From contig NC_065429.1 of NCBI RefSeq assembly GCF_024362695.1, positions 7,071,849 through 7,135,848 on the forward strand: a DNA stretch of 64,000 nt. The letters run 5' to 3'. The DNA is from Pectinophora gossypiella. Its lineage: Eukaryota > Arthropoda > Insecta > Lepidoptera > Gelechiidae. Shown here piece by piece: positions 54,101-62,230 of the stretch. The position numbers were made by a program, and so were the translations under genes. Position 1 is the first letter of the stretch; each line of letters begins with the position of its first letter. Below the pieces are notes generated by a model, which was not told the DNA's origin, searched no databases, and saw nothing but the letters and a program-made list of their open reading frames with translations.

Positions 54101-55786
54101 TACCGTACGTGTGTGCACACTCCAGCGCGGTGCACGCGGTGCTGCTGTCGGCGGCCCGCAGCCTGGCGCATGAACTGCTGCGCACGGCGCTGGCGGCGCG
54201 GCGCAGCGACCAGCGGGCTGCGCACGCGCTGCCGCCCACGTGGCTCGGGTGAGGGGGCACTGCTGGCATTCACCTTTCGACACTTTTAGGGCTCAAACTG
54301 GATGATAGCGGCAGCGGCGCGGCGGCGATGTCGAAACGGTGACAACGCATTTTCGATTGTAGTTTTGTTTCGTACGATTTATTATGGGCAAAAGAAGATC
54401 TGGGGGGTTAAAATGGCCACATCGAAGCAATTCATCTAAGAAAGCAATATTGCAATTTGACATTTGCGCATATAAAAGTAAGTGCGCAATGCAAACAAAT
54501 GTCAAATAGCAATATTGCTTTCTTAGAGGAATTGCTTCGATGTGGCCATTTTAACCCTCCTGAATCCCTATAATGAACAAAGGAAACAAAAAGGCGAGTT
54601 TCAAATGCAGAGACACTGCTCGAGTAGAGCGCACCGCTCGTACCCCGCCGCCGCTGCCGTCGAGAACACTTCAATATAAGTCTTAGCGTTTGAACGCGTC
54701 GCTCCCCGCACCGCCGCCGCCGCCGCGCCGCTGCCGCTGTCATCCAGTTTGAGGCCTTAACACAGTGCTTAAACAGAAACTTACTAAAAAAAGTTATAAT
54801 AAGCCACTGTGGTCCTGTGGTACACCGGCTTGCTTCTCAAACTGGGAGCGCCAGTTCGAACCCCGGTACCGGACTTGCACCAAATGAGTGCTTGAGTTAG
54901 ACTCACGATCTGGAGGTCCGGGTTCGATTCCCGATGGGGACATTGTCGAATACACTTTGTGAGACTGTCCTTTGTTTGGTAAGGACTTTACAGGCTTGAA
55001 TCACACGATTGTCCGGAAAAGTAAGATGATTCCGTGCTTCGGAGGGCACGTTAAGCCGTTGGTCCGGGCTATTAGCCGTAAAAACACCTCCACCAATCCG
55101 CATTGGAGCAGCGTGGTGGAGTATGCTCCATACCCCCCGGTTGATTGAGGAGAGGCCTGTGCCCAGCAGTGGAACGTATAATGTGCAGTTTTCACTAATA
55201 CAGTAACACTGGCTAATACTTACTAATATAAGTACGAAGTGAAGTCGTTATGATGAGCCACGCCCTGGCCCCTTTAACCCTGACGCCAAGATTGCTGAGG
55301 ATGGTCACATCACAACCCACACGGTAATAGACTAACACAGTTGGCTGGACTATTATCGACGGCGATACGGCTCACCTATCGAAGTATTTATGTTTAGTAT
55401 GTGTGTGTGTTTGCAAGCAAATGGAATTCCAGTCTCTGCTTGCCCCAGTGGGAAATAGGCGTGAGTTTATGTACGAATGTATGTACAGTCATAAGCAATA
55501 TAATGTACCCACTTTAGGACTCTGTCGCACTAACATTTTTGACATTTAGTGAGACTTACAGTTCAGTTTGTCAAAAAAGTTAATGTAAAATGGTACCAAA
55601 GTGTATACATATTAATGCTCGTGACCGAATGTAAGTGTTGCCATATCTGTTCCCCCTAGTTCGAGTACCGAGCGCACTCTCATCCGCCTAGAAGACGTGT
55701 ACCGCGCCGCCGGCGACAACCCGCGGCTGCACGCGCTCACCTCTCGATGCCTCGCCGTGCCGCGCACACATCACTACGCGATATAA
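42984..55786 (+). CDS. YEATS2: YEATS domain-containing protein 2 (942 aa, ten exons)
   Basis: Exons: 42984-43162, 44300-44441, 44988-45131, 46198-46387, 47598-47766, 50552-50700, 51204-52297, 53110-53621, 54126-54248 and 55660-55786. All have GT/AG ends, the phases are consistent, and the total is 2,829 nt. Domain order follows animal YEATS2: a short N-terminal helical region (I-D-Q-R-A-L-M-A-R-R-M-L-H-R-L-R), a YEATS acyl-lysine reader (about residues 219-350), a long acidic linker, an AHBA-type region (about 640-720) and a C-terminal histone-fold-like segment (about 860-942). YEATS2 is a subunit of the ATAC histone acetyltransferase complex, and in mammals its YEATS domain reads H3K27 acylation. 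The human protein is about 1,420 aa, with a much longer linker. Introns hold many repeats. Confidence 0.94.
43803..43827. repeat. (AC)n microsatellite in YEATS2 intron 1
   Basis: About 12 uninterrupted CA units. The rest of 43163-44030 is AT-rich intron with no other feature that I can support. Confidence 0.9.
44045..44250. mobile_element. MITE-D split by an RTE-type tail
   Basis: MITE-D pieces (CTAAATCGAAACAATACATG and GAGCAATTCATCTAAAAAGT, to ATTGCTTCTATGTGGCCCG) surround 44085-44138. That insert is a LINE tail (GCAAATGGAATTCCATAGTC). The right end lies 50 bases before the YEATS2 exon 2 acceptor. Confidence 0.6.
44528..44900. repeat. Reversed LINE tail and CGCGACTTCGTCCGCG repeat
   Basis: TTCAAAAATATCTTTATTCAGTAGG is a reversed LINE 3' end. 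From 44615 the sequence CGCGACTTCGTCCGCGTAGC starts a repeat also present at 46672-47050. Confidence 0.45.
45780..46186. mobile_element. Two MITE-A copies ending at the YEATS2 exon 4 acceptor
   Basis: Palindromic units at 45780-45945 and 45957-46186. The second ends TCACTAACACTGTATATA only 11 bases before exon 4 (46198), so the acceptor's upstream region lies within or beside the element. Confidence 0.75.
46198..50700 (+). CDS. YEATS2: YEATS2 exons 4-6 (YEATS domain)
   Basis: Exons 46198-46387, 47598-47766 and 50552-50700. Exon 4 is Pro/Arg-rich and ends at the domain edge. Exons 5 and 6 encode G-N-T-S-K-Y, H-K-W-L-L-Y-V-R-G, P-P-F-H-I-S-R-R-G-W-G-E-F-P and L-D-R-N-Y-T-G-F-Q-T-L-G. The G-W-G-E-F motif and the upstream His-x-Ser are the aromatic-cage region that binds acylated lysine, so the reader is probably functional. 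Confidence 0.93.
46494..46607. mobile_element. MITE-A, short copy after YEATS2 exon 4
   Basis: GGGGTGTAAGTGACATCGTA to TCACTAACACCCTGTA, internally deleted, about 106 bases downstream of the exon 4 donor. Confidence 0.65.
46672..47055. repeat. CGCGACTTCGTCCGCG repeat, second copy
   Basis: From GCCCGCGACTTCGTCCGCGT to CAGTCAGTCAGTTTCTCCTT, with two internal similar segments (TTTTCCCGCTAA at 46750 and 46885). A non-coding element of unknown type in YEATS2 intron 4. Confidence 0.45.
47338..47555 (-). mobile_element. SINE-beta, head-truncated
   Basis: Reverse tail and core, ending near CAATCAGTTGATTCAAGC. The tRNA-like head is missing. It ends 43 bases before YEATS2 exon 5. Confidence 0.7.
47850..48305 (+). 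repeat. Repeat X with SINE-alpha inserted
   Basis: X sequence at 47850-47906 and 48222-48305. Between them a plus-strand SINE-alpha (CCTCCCGTGGTCCAATGGTT to CACAACCCACACGATAGAAG) is flanked by ATACGAT on both sides. Confidence 0.65.
48340..48750 (+). mobile_element. Penelope-like element, 3' coding end and tail
   Basis: The translation R-L-V-K-E-A-I-E-I-R-K-H-K-N-F-N-R-E-D-G, then S-S-M-W-N-P-V-V, is the signature C-terminus of Penelope-like elements, just past the GIY-YIG endonuclease. A basic stretch and stop at 48610 follow, then the 3' region shared with 8817, 56670, 57440 and 63720. 5'-truncated, in YEATS2 intron 5. Confidence 0.72.
48899..49100 (+). mobile_element. LINE 3' UTR fragment
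   Basis: TAGGGCCCTGTGCTGGGAGG to AATAAATATTTTTGAATTTTTG, the usual 3' end of a jockey/CR1-type lepidopteran LINE. A related tail is at 61259-61425. Confidence 0.55.
49318..49646 (-). mobile_element. SINE-beta, full length
   Basis: Reverse of the family consensus with head end CACTAGACCACGGAGGC at 49646. It abuts repeat Y on its right. Confidence 0.8.
49647..50271. repeat. Repeat Y, second copy
   Basis: 49790-50268 is nearly identical to 34337-34812, including the same T-run. 49647-49790 is a more diverged partial copy of the unit's middle. In YEATS2 intron 5. Confidence 0.75.
50340..50530 (+). mobile_element. LINE C-terminal fragment and tail
   Basis: W-N-S-L-P-S-S-V-F-P-N-A-Y-N-P-G-A-F-K-A, then L-G-E-L-R-A-C-A-F-G, is a widespread LINE ORF2 end. 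It stops 22 bases before YEATS2 exon 6. Similar tails, partly reversed, are at 9360-9420 and 53815-53895. Confidence 0.6.
50720..51145 (-). mobile_element. RTE-type tails in YEATS2 intron 6
   Basis: Reverse AAGAGCCACGCTCTTGTCAG at 50720. An inverted LINE tail with AAAAACGCTTTATTGCACATC lies at 50780. 51060-51145 is the reverse of the GRGRPR-type C-terminus. A plus-strand GGAAGCTAGAAAGAAAGAGA piece near 50995 makes a partial inverted pair. Confidence 0.5.
51204..52297 (+). CDS. YEATS2: YEATS2 exon 7 (end of YEATS, linker, AHBA region)
   Basis: Starts G-A-E-T-V-V-D-V, the last strand of the YEATS fold. An Asp/Glu/Asn-rich linker with two V-K-Q/K-E-type lysine motifs (possible SUMO sites) and a basic stretch follow. 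The end C-L-R-N-I-P-L-I, then Y-W-K-L-D-F-A-K-R-R, corresponds to the human I-P-L-I and G-W-N-I-G-K-R-R segment. Confidence 0.92.
52378..52985. mobile_element. SINE-epsilon head and two MITE-A copies
   Basis: 52378-52440 carries the epsilon head (GCAAGTTCGAACTCCGG). MITE-A palindromes span 52586-52800 and 52812-52985 in YEATS2 intron 7. Confidence 0.65.
53110..53621 (+). CDS. YEATS2: YEATS2 exon 8
   Basis: Phase 0 start W-S-R-A-K-L, ending in phase 2 at GTGAGT. Contains I-Y-S-R-L-H-G-Y-H-P-V-R-P-D, matching the human W-C-R-C-H-G-Y-T-P-P-D-P region. An acidic stretch and E-R-L-R-Y-L-F-L-E-R-K-C follow. Confidence 0.88.
53800..54055. mobile_element. LINE tails in YEATS2 intron 8
   Basis: Plus-strand tail (GCCTCGTCAATGCCTTTGAA with poly(A)) at 53815-53900. 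At 53935-54055 lies the reverse of an RTE end (L-N-R-R-A-C-M-K-R-L-M family), ending 70 bases before exon 9. Confidence 0.5.
54126..54248 (+). CDS. YEATS2: YEATS2 exon 9 (histone-fold helix, GC-rich)
   Basis: Encodes A-V-L-L-S-A-A-R-S-L-A-H-E-L-L-R, equivalent to the human M-I-L-K-A-T-E-Q-L-V-N-D-I-L-R helix. Much more GC-rich than its surroundings. Acceptor CACACTCCAG, donor GTGAGG. Confidence 0.85.
54288..54760. mobile_element. GC-rich MITE with nested MITE-D
   Basis: Outer inverted ends GGGCTCAAACTGGATGATAG and its complement near 54740-54757, flanked by TTA. This fits a PIF/Harbinger-like 3-bp duplication. Inside, 54400-54556 is a complete MITE-D with inverted ends of about 55 bp (GGTTAAAATGGCCACATCGA). 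Confidence 0.7.
54812..55335 (+). mobile_element. SINE cluster in YEATS2 intron 9
   Basis: Epsilon head at 54812-54880, a nearly complete SINE-beta from 54895 to 55185, then an alpha tail piece at 55245-55335. Confidence 0.65.
55486..55630 (+). mobile_element. MITE-B copy before YEATS2 last exon
   Basis: ACAGTCATAAGCAATATAAT to AATGCTCGTGACCG. It ends 30 bases before the exon 10 acceptor at 55659. Confidence 0.65.
55660..55786 (+). CDS. YEATS2: YEATS2 exon 10 (last exon)
   Basis: Acceptor TCCCCCTAG completes a Gly codon in phase 2. Encodes L-I-R-L-E-D-V-Y-R-A-A, then L-T-S-R-C-L, and stop TAA at 55784. This corresponds to the human I-H-Q-A-I-C and L-T-N-K-H-M end of the histone-fold region. 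Confidence 0.87.
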
Positions 55787-55923
55787 TACACCGTATTTTC
55801 CACTACCGTCTTTTATTTTCCAGTCCCCTACAGTGCGCATAATCCGGTTATACTATCCAATCCTACCCTATGCGTCATAGTAGATTTACAGTTTTTATAC
55901 TGGTAACACTGCCGAAGCTAACA

Positions 55924-56348
55924 TGAAAAAAGTTCATTTCTTTTGTTTTGGTTTTCCCCGAAGGGTAAGGGAAAGGGTACTATGCCCATACAGCCATGTT
56001 ACGTATTTTTTTTCTTGATGATTAATGAAATGATGAAAGGTGATGATAATGAAACCTAAGCCCTCACCCTCGGAGTAGACTCCTACTCCGAACCCCAAAC
56101 GAATTAACTCAAAAGTCCGCATAAACTTTCGAGTTATAAAGCGGCTTCTTGGCACGAAGCGAAAATAGGCAGATACACTTTGTTTATTGAATACTCCGAT
56201 ATAATAACACTCGCGAATGTCTTCCGACTAACTTAATGCGATTATTAAACACAAAACACCACTTCGTATTAATTATTAAGATTATTCAATGAAGAAAGCA
56301 ACTGTCCCGTTCCCGTTTCCCGCCAAAAAGCCAGAAAAAAGTTCATAA
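55924..56348 (-). mobile_element. SINE-like 400-bp element, copy 2
   Basis: GAAAAAAGTTCAT lies on both sides (about 55924 and 56336). Sequence nearly identical to 42130-42532, including CGGAGTAGACTCCTACTCCG. Same A-rich 3' end on the minus strand. Confidence 0.78.
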
Positions 56349-56454
56349 AAGAAGACTTTGCCCAAAGCACTTGATTCCATGCCATAACCTTTAAAAAAAC
56401 ATGAAAAAAATAATTACGGCAAAATGTATAGCTCACCAAGGTATAAGAAGACCA

Positions 56455-56605
56455 GCAGGCTTAGCAACGTAAGCGCGCAACTCTTTCTCGCCTCGACATA
56501 CGTCACCCGTCACTCTCTCACAATACTGCACAGAAAGAGACAGACGATCTTTGTCGCGGCGAGAAAGAGTCGCGTGCTTACCGTGCTAGGCCCGCTGATA
56601 TGCTC
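56455..56605. mobile_element. Possible MITE with inverted ends
   Basis: AGACCAGCAGGCTTAGCAAC and CTTACCGTGCTAGGCCCGCTG are imperfect inverse ends. CAACTCTTTCTCGCC and GGCGAGAAAGAG form the inner stem. Seen once in the window. Confidence 0.45.
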
Positions 56606-56669
56606 AGTCCTATGACAAGCCACTATTGCTAGCACTTTGATGACGTAAGTGTTACCATTATATTCGAGA

Positions 56670-56870
56670 AAAAGTCAGGGATATGAGACTCCCGATATTT
56701 CGACACTGTTGCAAGTGCCATGATCACGGGATGACTGATGAGATTGGAGTGGAGTAGATAGATCATAATTTTCCACTGGCAGACATATCTGTCTACCCTC
56801 TTTCTTTGCCGCTTGTTTATGTCATTTAGTTCCTTTGAAATACGCGGGATTTCTTTCCTGACGCAACCTC
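56670..56870 (-). mobile_element. Penelope-like element 3' end, reverse
   Basis: Reverse of the region 48569-48700, including AGAAAGAGGGTAGACAGATA, so it keeps the last coding bases. Confidence 0.65.
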
Positions 56871-57439
56871 TATGTATTATTTACATAGTTTGAGCTTAAA
56901 AAACATACTTCTCTCTGGCTGACTTTCTGGCTTTTCTTCTGTTGGCTGTTAAAGAAAGAAAATAAAAGAAAAAAATATACAGTCAACATTTTTATTGAGA
57001 CTTCCCGATTTGAACTATGGTAGCTTGACTTGTGAAAACTATTTCTTAAAGCATCAGTTACAATTCATTATGAAAACTATTTATATTTCATAACAAATCA
57101 TATTATAAAACTATTAAATGGCAACAATGGTCAAAAGCGTCCAATCATAAGCTAGATTGTCGTAAAAAGTTGCCAGGTGATAATTTTAAAATTAACAATT
57201 TTCATTACAAAAATCGTCGGTAAAAATTATACCAATCTCCAGCACGCAGCCTAATTTGAAAAAGGAAGACGACAATTAAAAAGTTTTCACAAGCCATGCT
57301 TTCAAAAAAATATTTCTCCTAACTATTAAATAAACTAAAGAAAGTCTACAATTATAAAATAACATAATATTAATTACTGTAGAGTAGTAAAGTGGTAAAG
57401 TCGCCATTGCAGTGCCAATTATTAACAATAATGGACATA

Positions 57440-57765
57440 ATTAAAACACATAATAACGGGTTCTTACCGCGTTTAAATCAGGGATATGAGACTCCCGATA
57501 TTTCGACACTGTTGCAAGTGCCATGATCACGGGATGACTGATGAGATTGGAGTGGAGTAGATCCATAATTTTCCACGGGCAGACATATCTACCCTCTTTC
57601 TTTGCCGCTTATGTATTTGATATCGAAATGTCACTTGCAATGCCGTGACCATGACACTTGCAACAGTGTTGAAAAATCGGGAGTCTCGTATGCCTGATTT
57701 AACGCGGTAAGAACCCGTTATTATGTGTTTTAATTACGATAATAACCGCGTAAACCTAAAACAAT
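57440..57765. mobile_element. Head-to-head pair of truncated Penelope-like ends
   Basis: 57440-57610 is a reverse copy and 57640-57735 a forward copy. Both end outward with CCCGTTATTATGTGTTTTAATT. GATAATAACCGCGTAAAC follows the right end, as at 9168 and 20826. Confidence 0.68.
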
Positions 57766-58024
57766 GAATAATGGCCATACCAGGCGACATTCTCCAAAAA
57801 ACCAACAGATGAAAATTTTGCCTTCGTTTCCTTCTAATTTCATTGATATCAGACTTATGCATCTTTTATCTTTGTTTTTGGGTATACACAGGCACAACAC
57901 ATTGTCCACCAAATATTTTCATATATGCCTCCGCCATTACGTTATATTTTTGAGTAATTATGTACCCAAGCAATGAGGAAATATGTTAATTTTTTTTTTT
58001 GGGACGTTGCCTGTTAAGCCACTC

Positions 58025-58172
58025 ACTGTGTTCGGTCACGGGCATTAATATGTATACACTTTGGTATCATGTCACATTAACTTTTTTGACAAATTGAACT
58101 GTAAGTCTCATCAGTGAAATATGTTAGTGCGACAGAGTCCTAAAGTGGGTACATTATATTGCTCATGACTGT
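58025..58172 (-). mobile_element. MITE-B, reverse copy
   Basis: CGGTCACGGGCATTAATATG to CATTATATTGCTCATGACTG. It pairs in inverted orientation with 58416-58556. Confidence 0.65.
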
Positions 58173-58415
58173 ACAGTGTACAGAGGTGGTTCTTCAAGTG
58201 ATCAGAGAGTGATTCCTAAACCGTGGACTTCGACCGGCCATTTTGCTCTTCTGTATTTTGTTAGTGATGTCTCGTTCCTGGGAATATACCCGACAGTAAA
58301 AAGTCGAAGTTATAACAGAGTTTCATTACCTAGGCAGATAACCGAAAAAAAAACAAGAATTTGAAAAAATAAACATCCAATGTCATTAGTAAAGAGTTTT
58401 TTTTACAACAGGAAC

Positions 58416-58556
58416 AGTCATGAGCAATATAATGTACCCACTTTAGGACTCTGTCACACTAACATATTTGTCATTTAGTGAGACTTACAGTTCAATTTGT
58501 CAAAAAAGTTAATGTGACATGGTTTCAAAGTGCATAAATATTAGTACTTGTGACCG
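58416..58556 (+). mobile_element. MITE-B, forward copy
   Basis: ACAGTCATGAGCAATATAATG to AGTACTTGTGACCG, the cleanest copy in the window. Confidence 0.65.
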
Positions 58557-58690
58557 AACATTCCCATGAAACGCACATTACTTTTGCTGTGAACTGAATT
58601 CGAATTGGTATAATTTGTCCTATATATAACGTAACCCGAATAGAATAACATAATATATCCCGTCTCTCTCGCACTAGGCGATATTGACTC

Positions 58691-59040
58691 TTAGAGCTTG
58701 TCCACAAAGGGCTAATTCGCCGCGAAACGATTCGCGCGTTAGTGAGATACTAGGCAGCAATACATCGCGTCCACAAGCATCGCGCGAATTCAAAATACTA
58801 CGGTCGACTCTCGACTCGCGCGTATTGCGCGCGAGTTGAGATACTAGGGACGCCTTGTTGCGTCCAGTTAACGCGCGAACTTTAGAGCGAGTGCAAGTAT
58901 CGAGGGCAATGGAGCGGCAAAATTATGACACGGAATACCCAAATGCTCGCGCGTTGGTACGTACCTTGTGGACGCAACGGTCGCGCGTAATACGCGCTAG
59001 ATAATCGCGGCGAATTCGCCCTTTCTAGACAAGCTCTTAA
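58691..59040. mobile_element. CpG-rich MITE with TTA flanks
   Basis: Ends GAGCTTGTCCACAAAGGGCT and its near-complement before GACAAGCTC, each flanked by TTA. The interior has several CGCGCG palindromes. TTA plus inverted ends fit a PIF/Harbinger-derived MITE. Confidence 0.65.
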
Positions 59041-59044
59041 TTCC

Positions 59045-59458
59045 AGTACGCACCATATAATTTTAAGTTGTACCCGTCATTTTCTTATCCGTCGAAAAGA
59101 AAAGGGACTGATGATGGACAACTGTTAATTTTAAAATGAATTAACGAATAACCCGGGTGAATAAAATAAGCATCTCGCTGACATGCAACCCGTTTGACAG
59201 TTTTTTTTTTAATTTGACGTGTCGTGTCCTGTAGAGACATCTACAGGGTGTCAGTGACATCGTAACGAATACTTTGAGGGATGATTCTGATTTAAAGTGT
59301 AATTGTCCGCCGCAAATTTATGGAACTGTAAACAGTTGAAATAAACACTAACATTTTCATGAATTTTCCGACGGGAATATCCACTTGATTTTAACTCAGC
59401 ATCACGGTCTGAATCATACCCCTCAATATTCGTTACGATGTCTCTAACACCCTGTATA
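59045..59458. mobile_element. MITE-C fragment followed by MITE-A
   Basis: 59045-59210 shares GTTGTACCCGTCATTTTCTT and AATAACCCGGGTGAATAAAA with MITE-C. 59243-59458 is a MITE-A palindrome (CTACAGGGTGTCAGTGACAT to TCTCTAACACCCTGTA). Confidence 0.65.
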
Positions 59459-59754
59459 TACGCTTCAGATATAGATAAAGGATAGTAGATAAATACGTAT
59501 TAGACTTTGACTAGTAATTTTGAATTTTTGTTAATAAAAACGTGGATTTCAAAGTAACGAAGCGCTCTGGCGAAGAGTGGATGTAGACATTATACACCAC
59601 TGCCTACCCCTTAAGGGGCACAGGCGTCATACTATGTATTTAAAAAATACACTAAAACAAGTACTCCCGGTCAATCCGAATCGCAGTATAACCCGACCGC
59701 GTTAGGAAGCACCACGCGCTAAAGACGATGTGTACTTTCTTAATTTGACAACAT

Positions 59755-59870
59755 TTTATTGAATGTATATACCGCTGTGTACGAATGTATAGCTAAACAA
59801 TCGCCAAGTTATCGCCGCATTTTTGTATCAAGCGCTGTATCTACGGTAGTTGTAAATCAATGTGTAACAC
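59755..59870. repeat. Repeat shared with 30370-30465
   Basis: TATACCGCTGTGTACGAATG and CGCCGCATTTTTGTAT occur here, and in reverse at 30405-30460. Both copies lie beside short AT-rich DNA. Type unknown. Confidence 0.5.
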
Positions 59871-60142
59871 CTTTAAGTTCCAGTTACTGTATGAGTAGCA
59901 TATTCGTAGAATAGTGTTCTTTTGAACCGTTGAATAGTTTATCCATTTAGTGAAAAATATAATTTATCCATTAACTACTTGGCCGAGCAAACTGCTCATT
60001 TCTCCCATCAGATGTCGCTACTGTTGTGTGTTCTTCAATAATGACAGTTCCCCATACTGTTTGAATAAACAAACATATTGTTTTGGGTATATTTTTACAC
60101 TATAACCCTTTGCGCAGCGTTTAACTGCAAAATAAGCAATCG

Positions 60143-60245
60143 TGACATGAGCCATGTCAGGGGCCTTTGGCGGCTAAATAGTAACCCTGACACCAGGATT
60201 GATGAGGTTGGTACTCCACCTCACAACCCACACGATAGAAGAAGA
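60143..60245 (+). mobile_element. SINE-alpha tail fragment
   Basis: GACATGAGCCATGTCAGGGG to CACAACCCACACGATAGAAG, headless. Confidence 0.6.
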
Positions 60246-60433
60246 CTGCAAAATCATAGTGTTATAATTATTCACTAAAAATCGGATGAAAGTTAGAAAA
60301 ACTAATTTTCAATGAAAACTGCCTTTTTCCAACTGGCTGCATTTCTTCTTCGTAACTCATCCTTCAGACGGGATACACTCCACGTTGCTCCACATTTTAT
60401 AGCAATTTATCACGAATTTTAGCTGGACAGCGG

Positions 60434-61455
60434 TGCTAATTCCTGCAGACGCCATCTAATTTTATTTTACGTCACTGTCATTTTCATATCCTTTGAAAAA
60501 GAAAGGGACGGGTAATCGACAGGCATAAAATTTATGGAATACACGTCAATTTTAAGCAGTAATCTAAAACAACCGTCTAAAAATTTTACATAGGCCAATA
60601 ACCCGACGGAATTAAGTAGACAGCACGTCAAACGGATTGCATACCAGCGGGTATAATCGATTCAAGTATTTTATAATATATTACATATTTTTTTATATAT
60701 ATAATTATACCTACGTGTATTACAATAAGATGTGTTTATGTACTTATGTAAACACTACAGTTTACATAAGTACATTAAAATTAACATGTTGACAATCATC
60801 CGTCCCTTTCCTTCTCGGCGGACAAGAAAATGACGGGTATAACTTAAAATAAATTTAAAGAAATTAGTATTTTAACTTTGGCATCACAATATACCTTTGA
60901 AAACTTAATATATGTAAAAAAACATATAGGATTATTTGCAAAAAATTGCGATCGGCACATTGTTAATACCCGGAATAAAAATAAACTTGCTTTACAAGTC
61001 AGTCGATTACATAAGATCACAAAATCTTTTAAGGGGCAATGTATACGTTTTTACAATAAGATTCCCATTGACATTCAGAATTTGCCTTTCAACTGTTTTA
61101 AGACAGTAGTTAAACAAAAACTTTACAAAAAAGGTTATTATAAAGTTAGTGAAGATATGAATGCTTGGGATTAACTGTCTGAGAACTGATATTAGGCAGC
61201 TAAATTACTCAATTGTATACCAATATTTTATGTTTATTTTTATTTTTTTAAAGAACGTCTAGGGCTCCCGTGCCGAGGTTTTTCTTGCAGCTTCTTTTCC
61301 CCGGCTATACAGGTTGTGAGAAGCTGCAGTAGTTTTAGGCGGATGAGACGTTCGTTATGTAAAAATTGACGATTCAAAGTGTAACTATGTTACCTACTGA
61401 ATAAAGATATTTTTGAATTTGAAATAAAATTAGGTGTCCGCAGGAATCGAGGCCT
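60434..61455. mobile_element. MITE-C split by a LINE fragment
   Basis: MITE-C starts CTAATTCCTGCAGACGCCA at 60434 and ends GGTGTCCGCAGGAATC at 61455. Between about 60855 and 61430 lies a plus-strand LINE end encoding 98 residues (H-I-V-N-T-R-N-K-N-K-L, then C-I-R-F-Y-N-K-I-P), with tail AATAAAGATATTTTTGAATT. Confidence 0.7.
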
Positions 61456-61814
61456 GTATGGAGAACTGTCAAAATTTAGGAACTCAACAGTGCTGCCACC
61501 TACATTTGAGCTTCTAGTTTATATCACGTGGTCTGAGAGGATATTTCTCCGTTCACCAAACTACAAAGAAACTTCTAGAAAGTACGTTGTTGTTTTACTT
61601 ATGTTTATTCAAGTTAGTTGACAATACATCGTAGCGTCGGCCTGCAAAATTTTCAAAGACACTTTATTCCTATTGTTATAACGACTATATTTGTTTGACA
61701 GTCTGCCGTGAAGACGAATCCAAAACTATGGTCCACGAAATCTGCAAGGGAAAAGTTGATTTATTGTATTGTACCTTACAATCCTGGGGGGATAGAACGG
61801 CCACATTAAAGCAA

Positions 61815-62175
61815 TCATCATCATCACCAGCCCATTAACTTCCCCACTGCTGGGGCACGGGCCTTCCCTATGGATGGATAGGGAGAGATTAGGAGCTCGG
61901 TGGCGCAGCGGTAAACGCGCTCGATCTGCGATTGTTGAAGTTAAGCAACTTTCGCAACAGCCGGTCATAAAATGGGTGACCACAAAAAAAAAGTTTTCAT
62001 CTCAAGCTCCTCCGTGATTCGGAAGGCACGTTACGTAGGTCCCGGCTGCATTAGCAGTCGTTAATAACCATCAATCCGCACTGGGCCCGCGTGGCCTAAG
62101 GCCCGATCTCCCTATCCATCCATAGGGAAGGGTGCCCCAGCAGTGGGGACGTTAATGGGCTGGTGATGATGATGA
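61815..62175 (+). mobile_element. SINE-gamma with tRNA plus 5S-like head
   Basis: After a reversed gamma tail (61815-61885), the head AGGAGCTCGGTGGCGCAGCGG begins near 61892. GAAGTTAAGCAAC and ATGGGTGACCAC follow, then a shortened core and the tail ending GTGGGGACGTTAATGGGCTG with ATGATGATGATG. Confidence 0.72.
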
Positions 62176-62230
62176 TTGAGATGTCAGCTGTCTACTGAAA
62201 TGTCCGGGGTGTGGCCAGCGGTGGGCTACC

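Noticed and set aside
54580..54760. CpG island or promoter in YEATS2 intron 9
   Set aside because: The GC-rich bases form the inverted arms of a MITE (54288-54760), which explains the composition without a promoter.
56424..56615. 63-codon ORF containing A-A-R-K-S-R-V
   Set aside because: It is spanned by inverted ends of a probable MITE and has no homologous or splice context.
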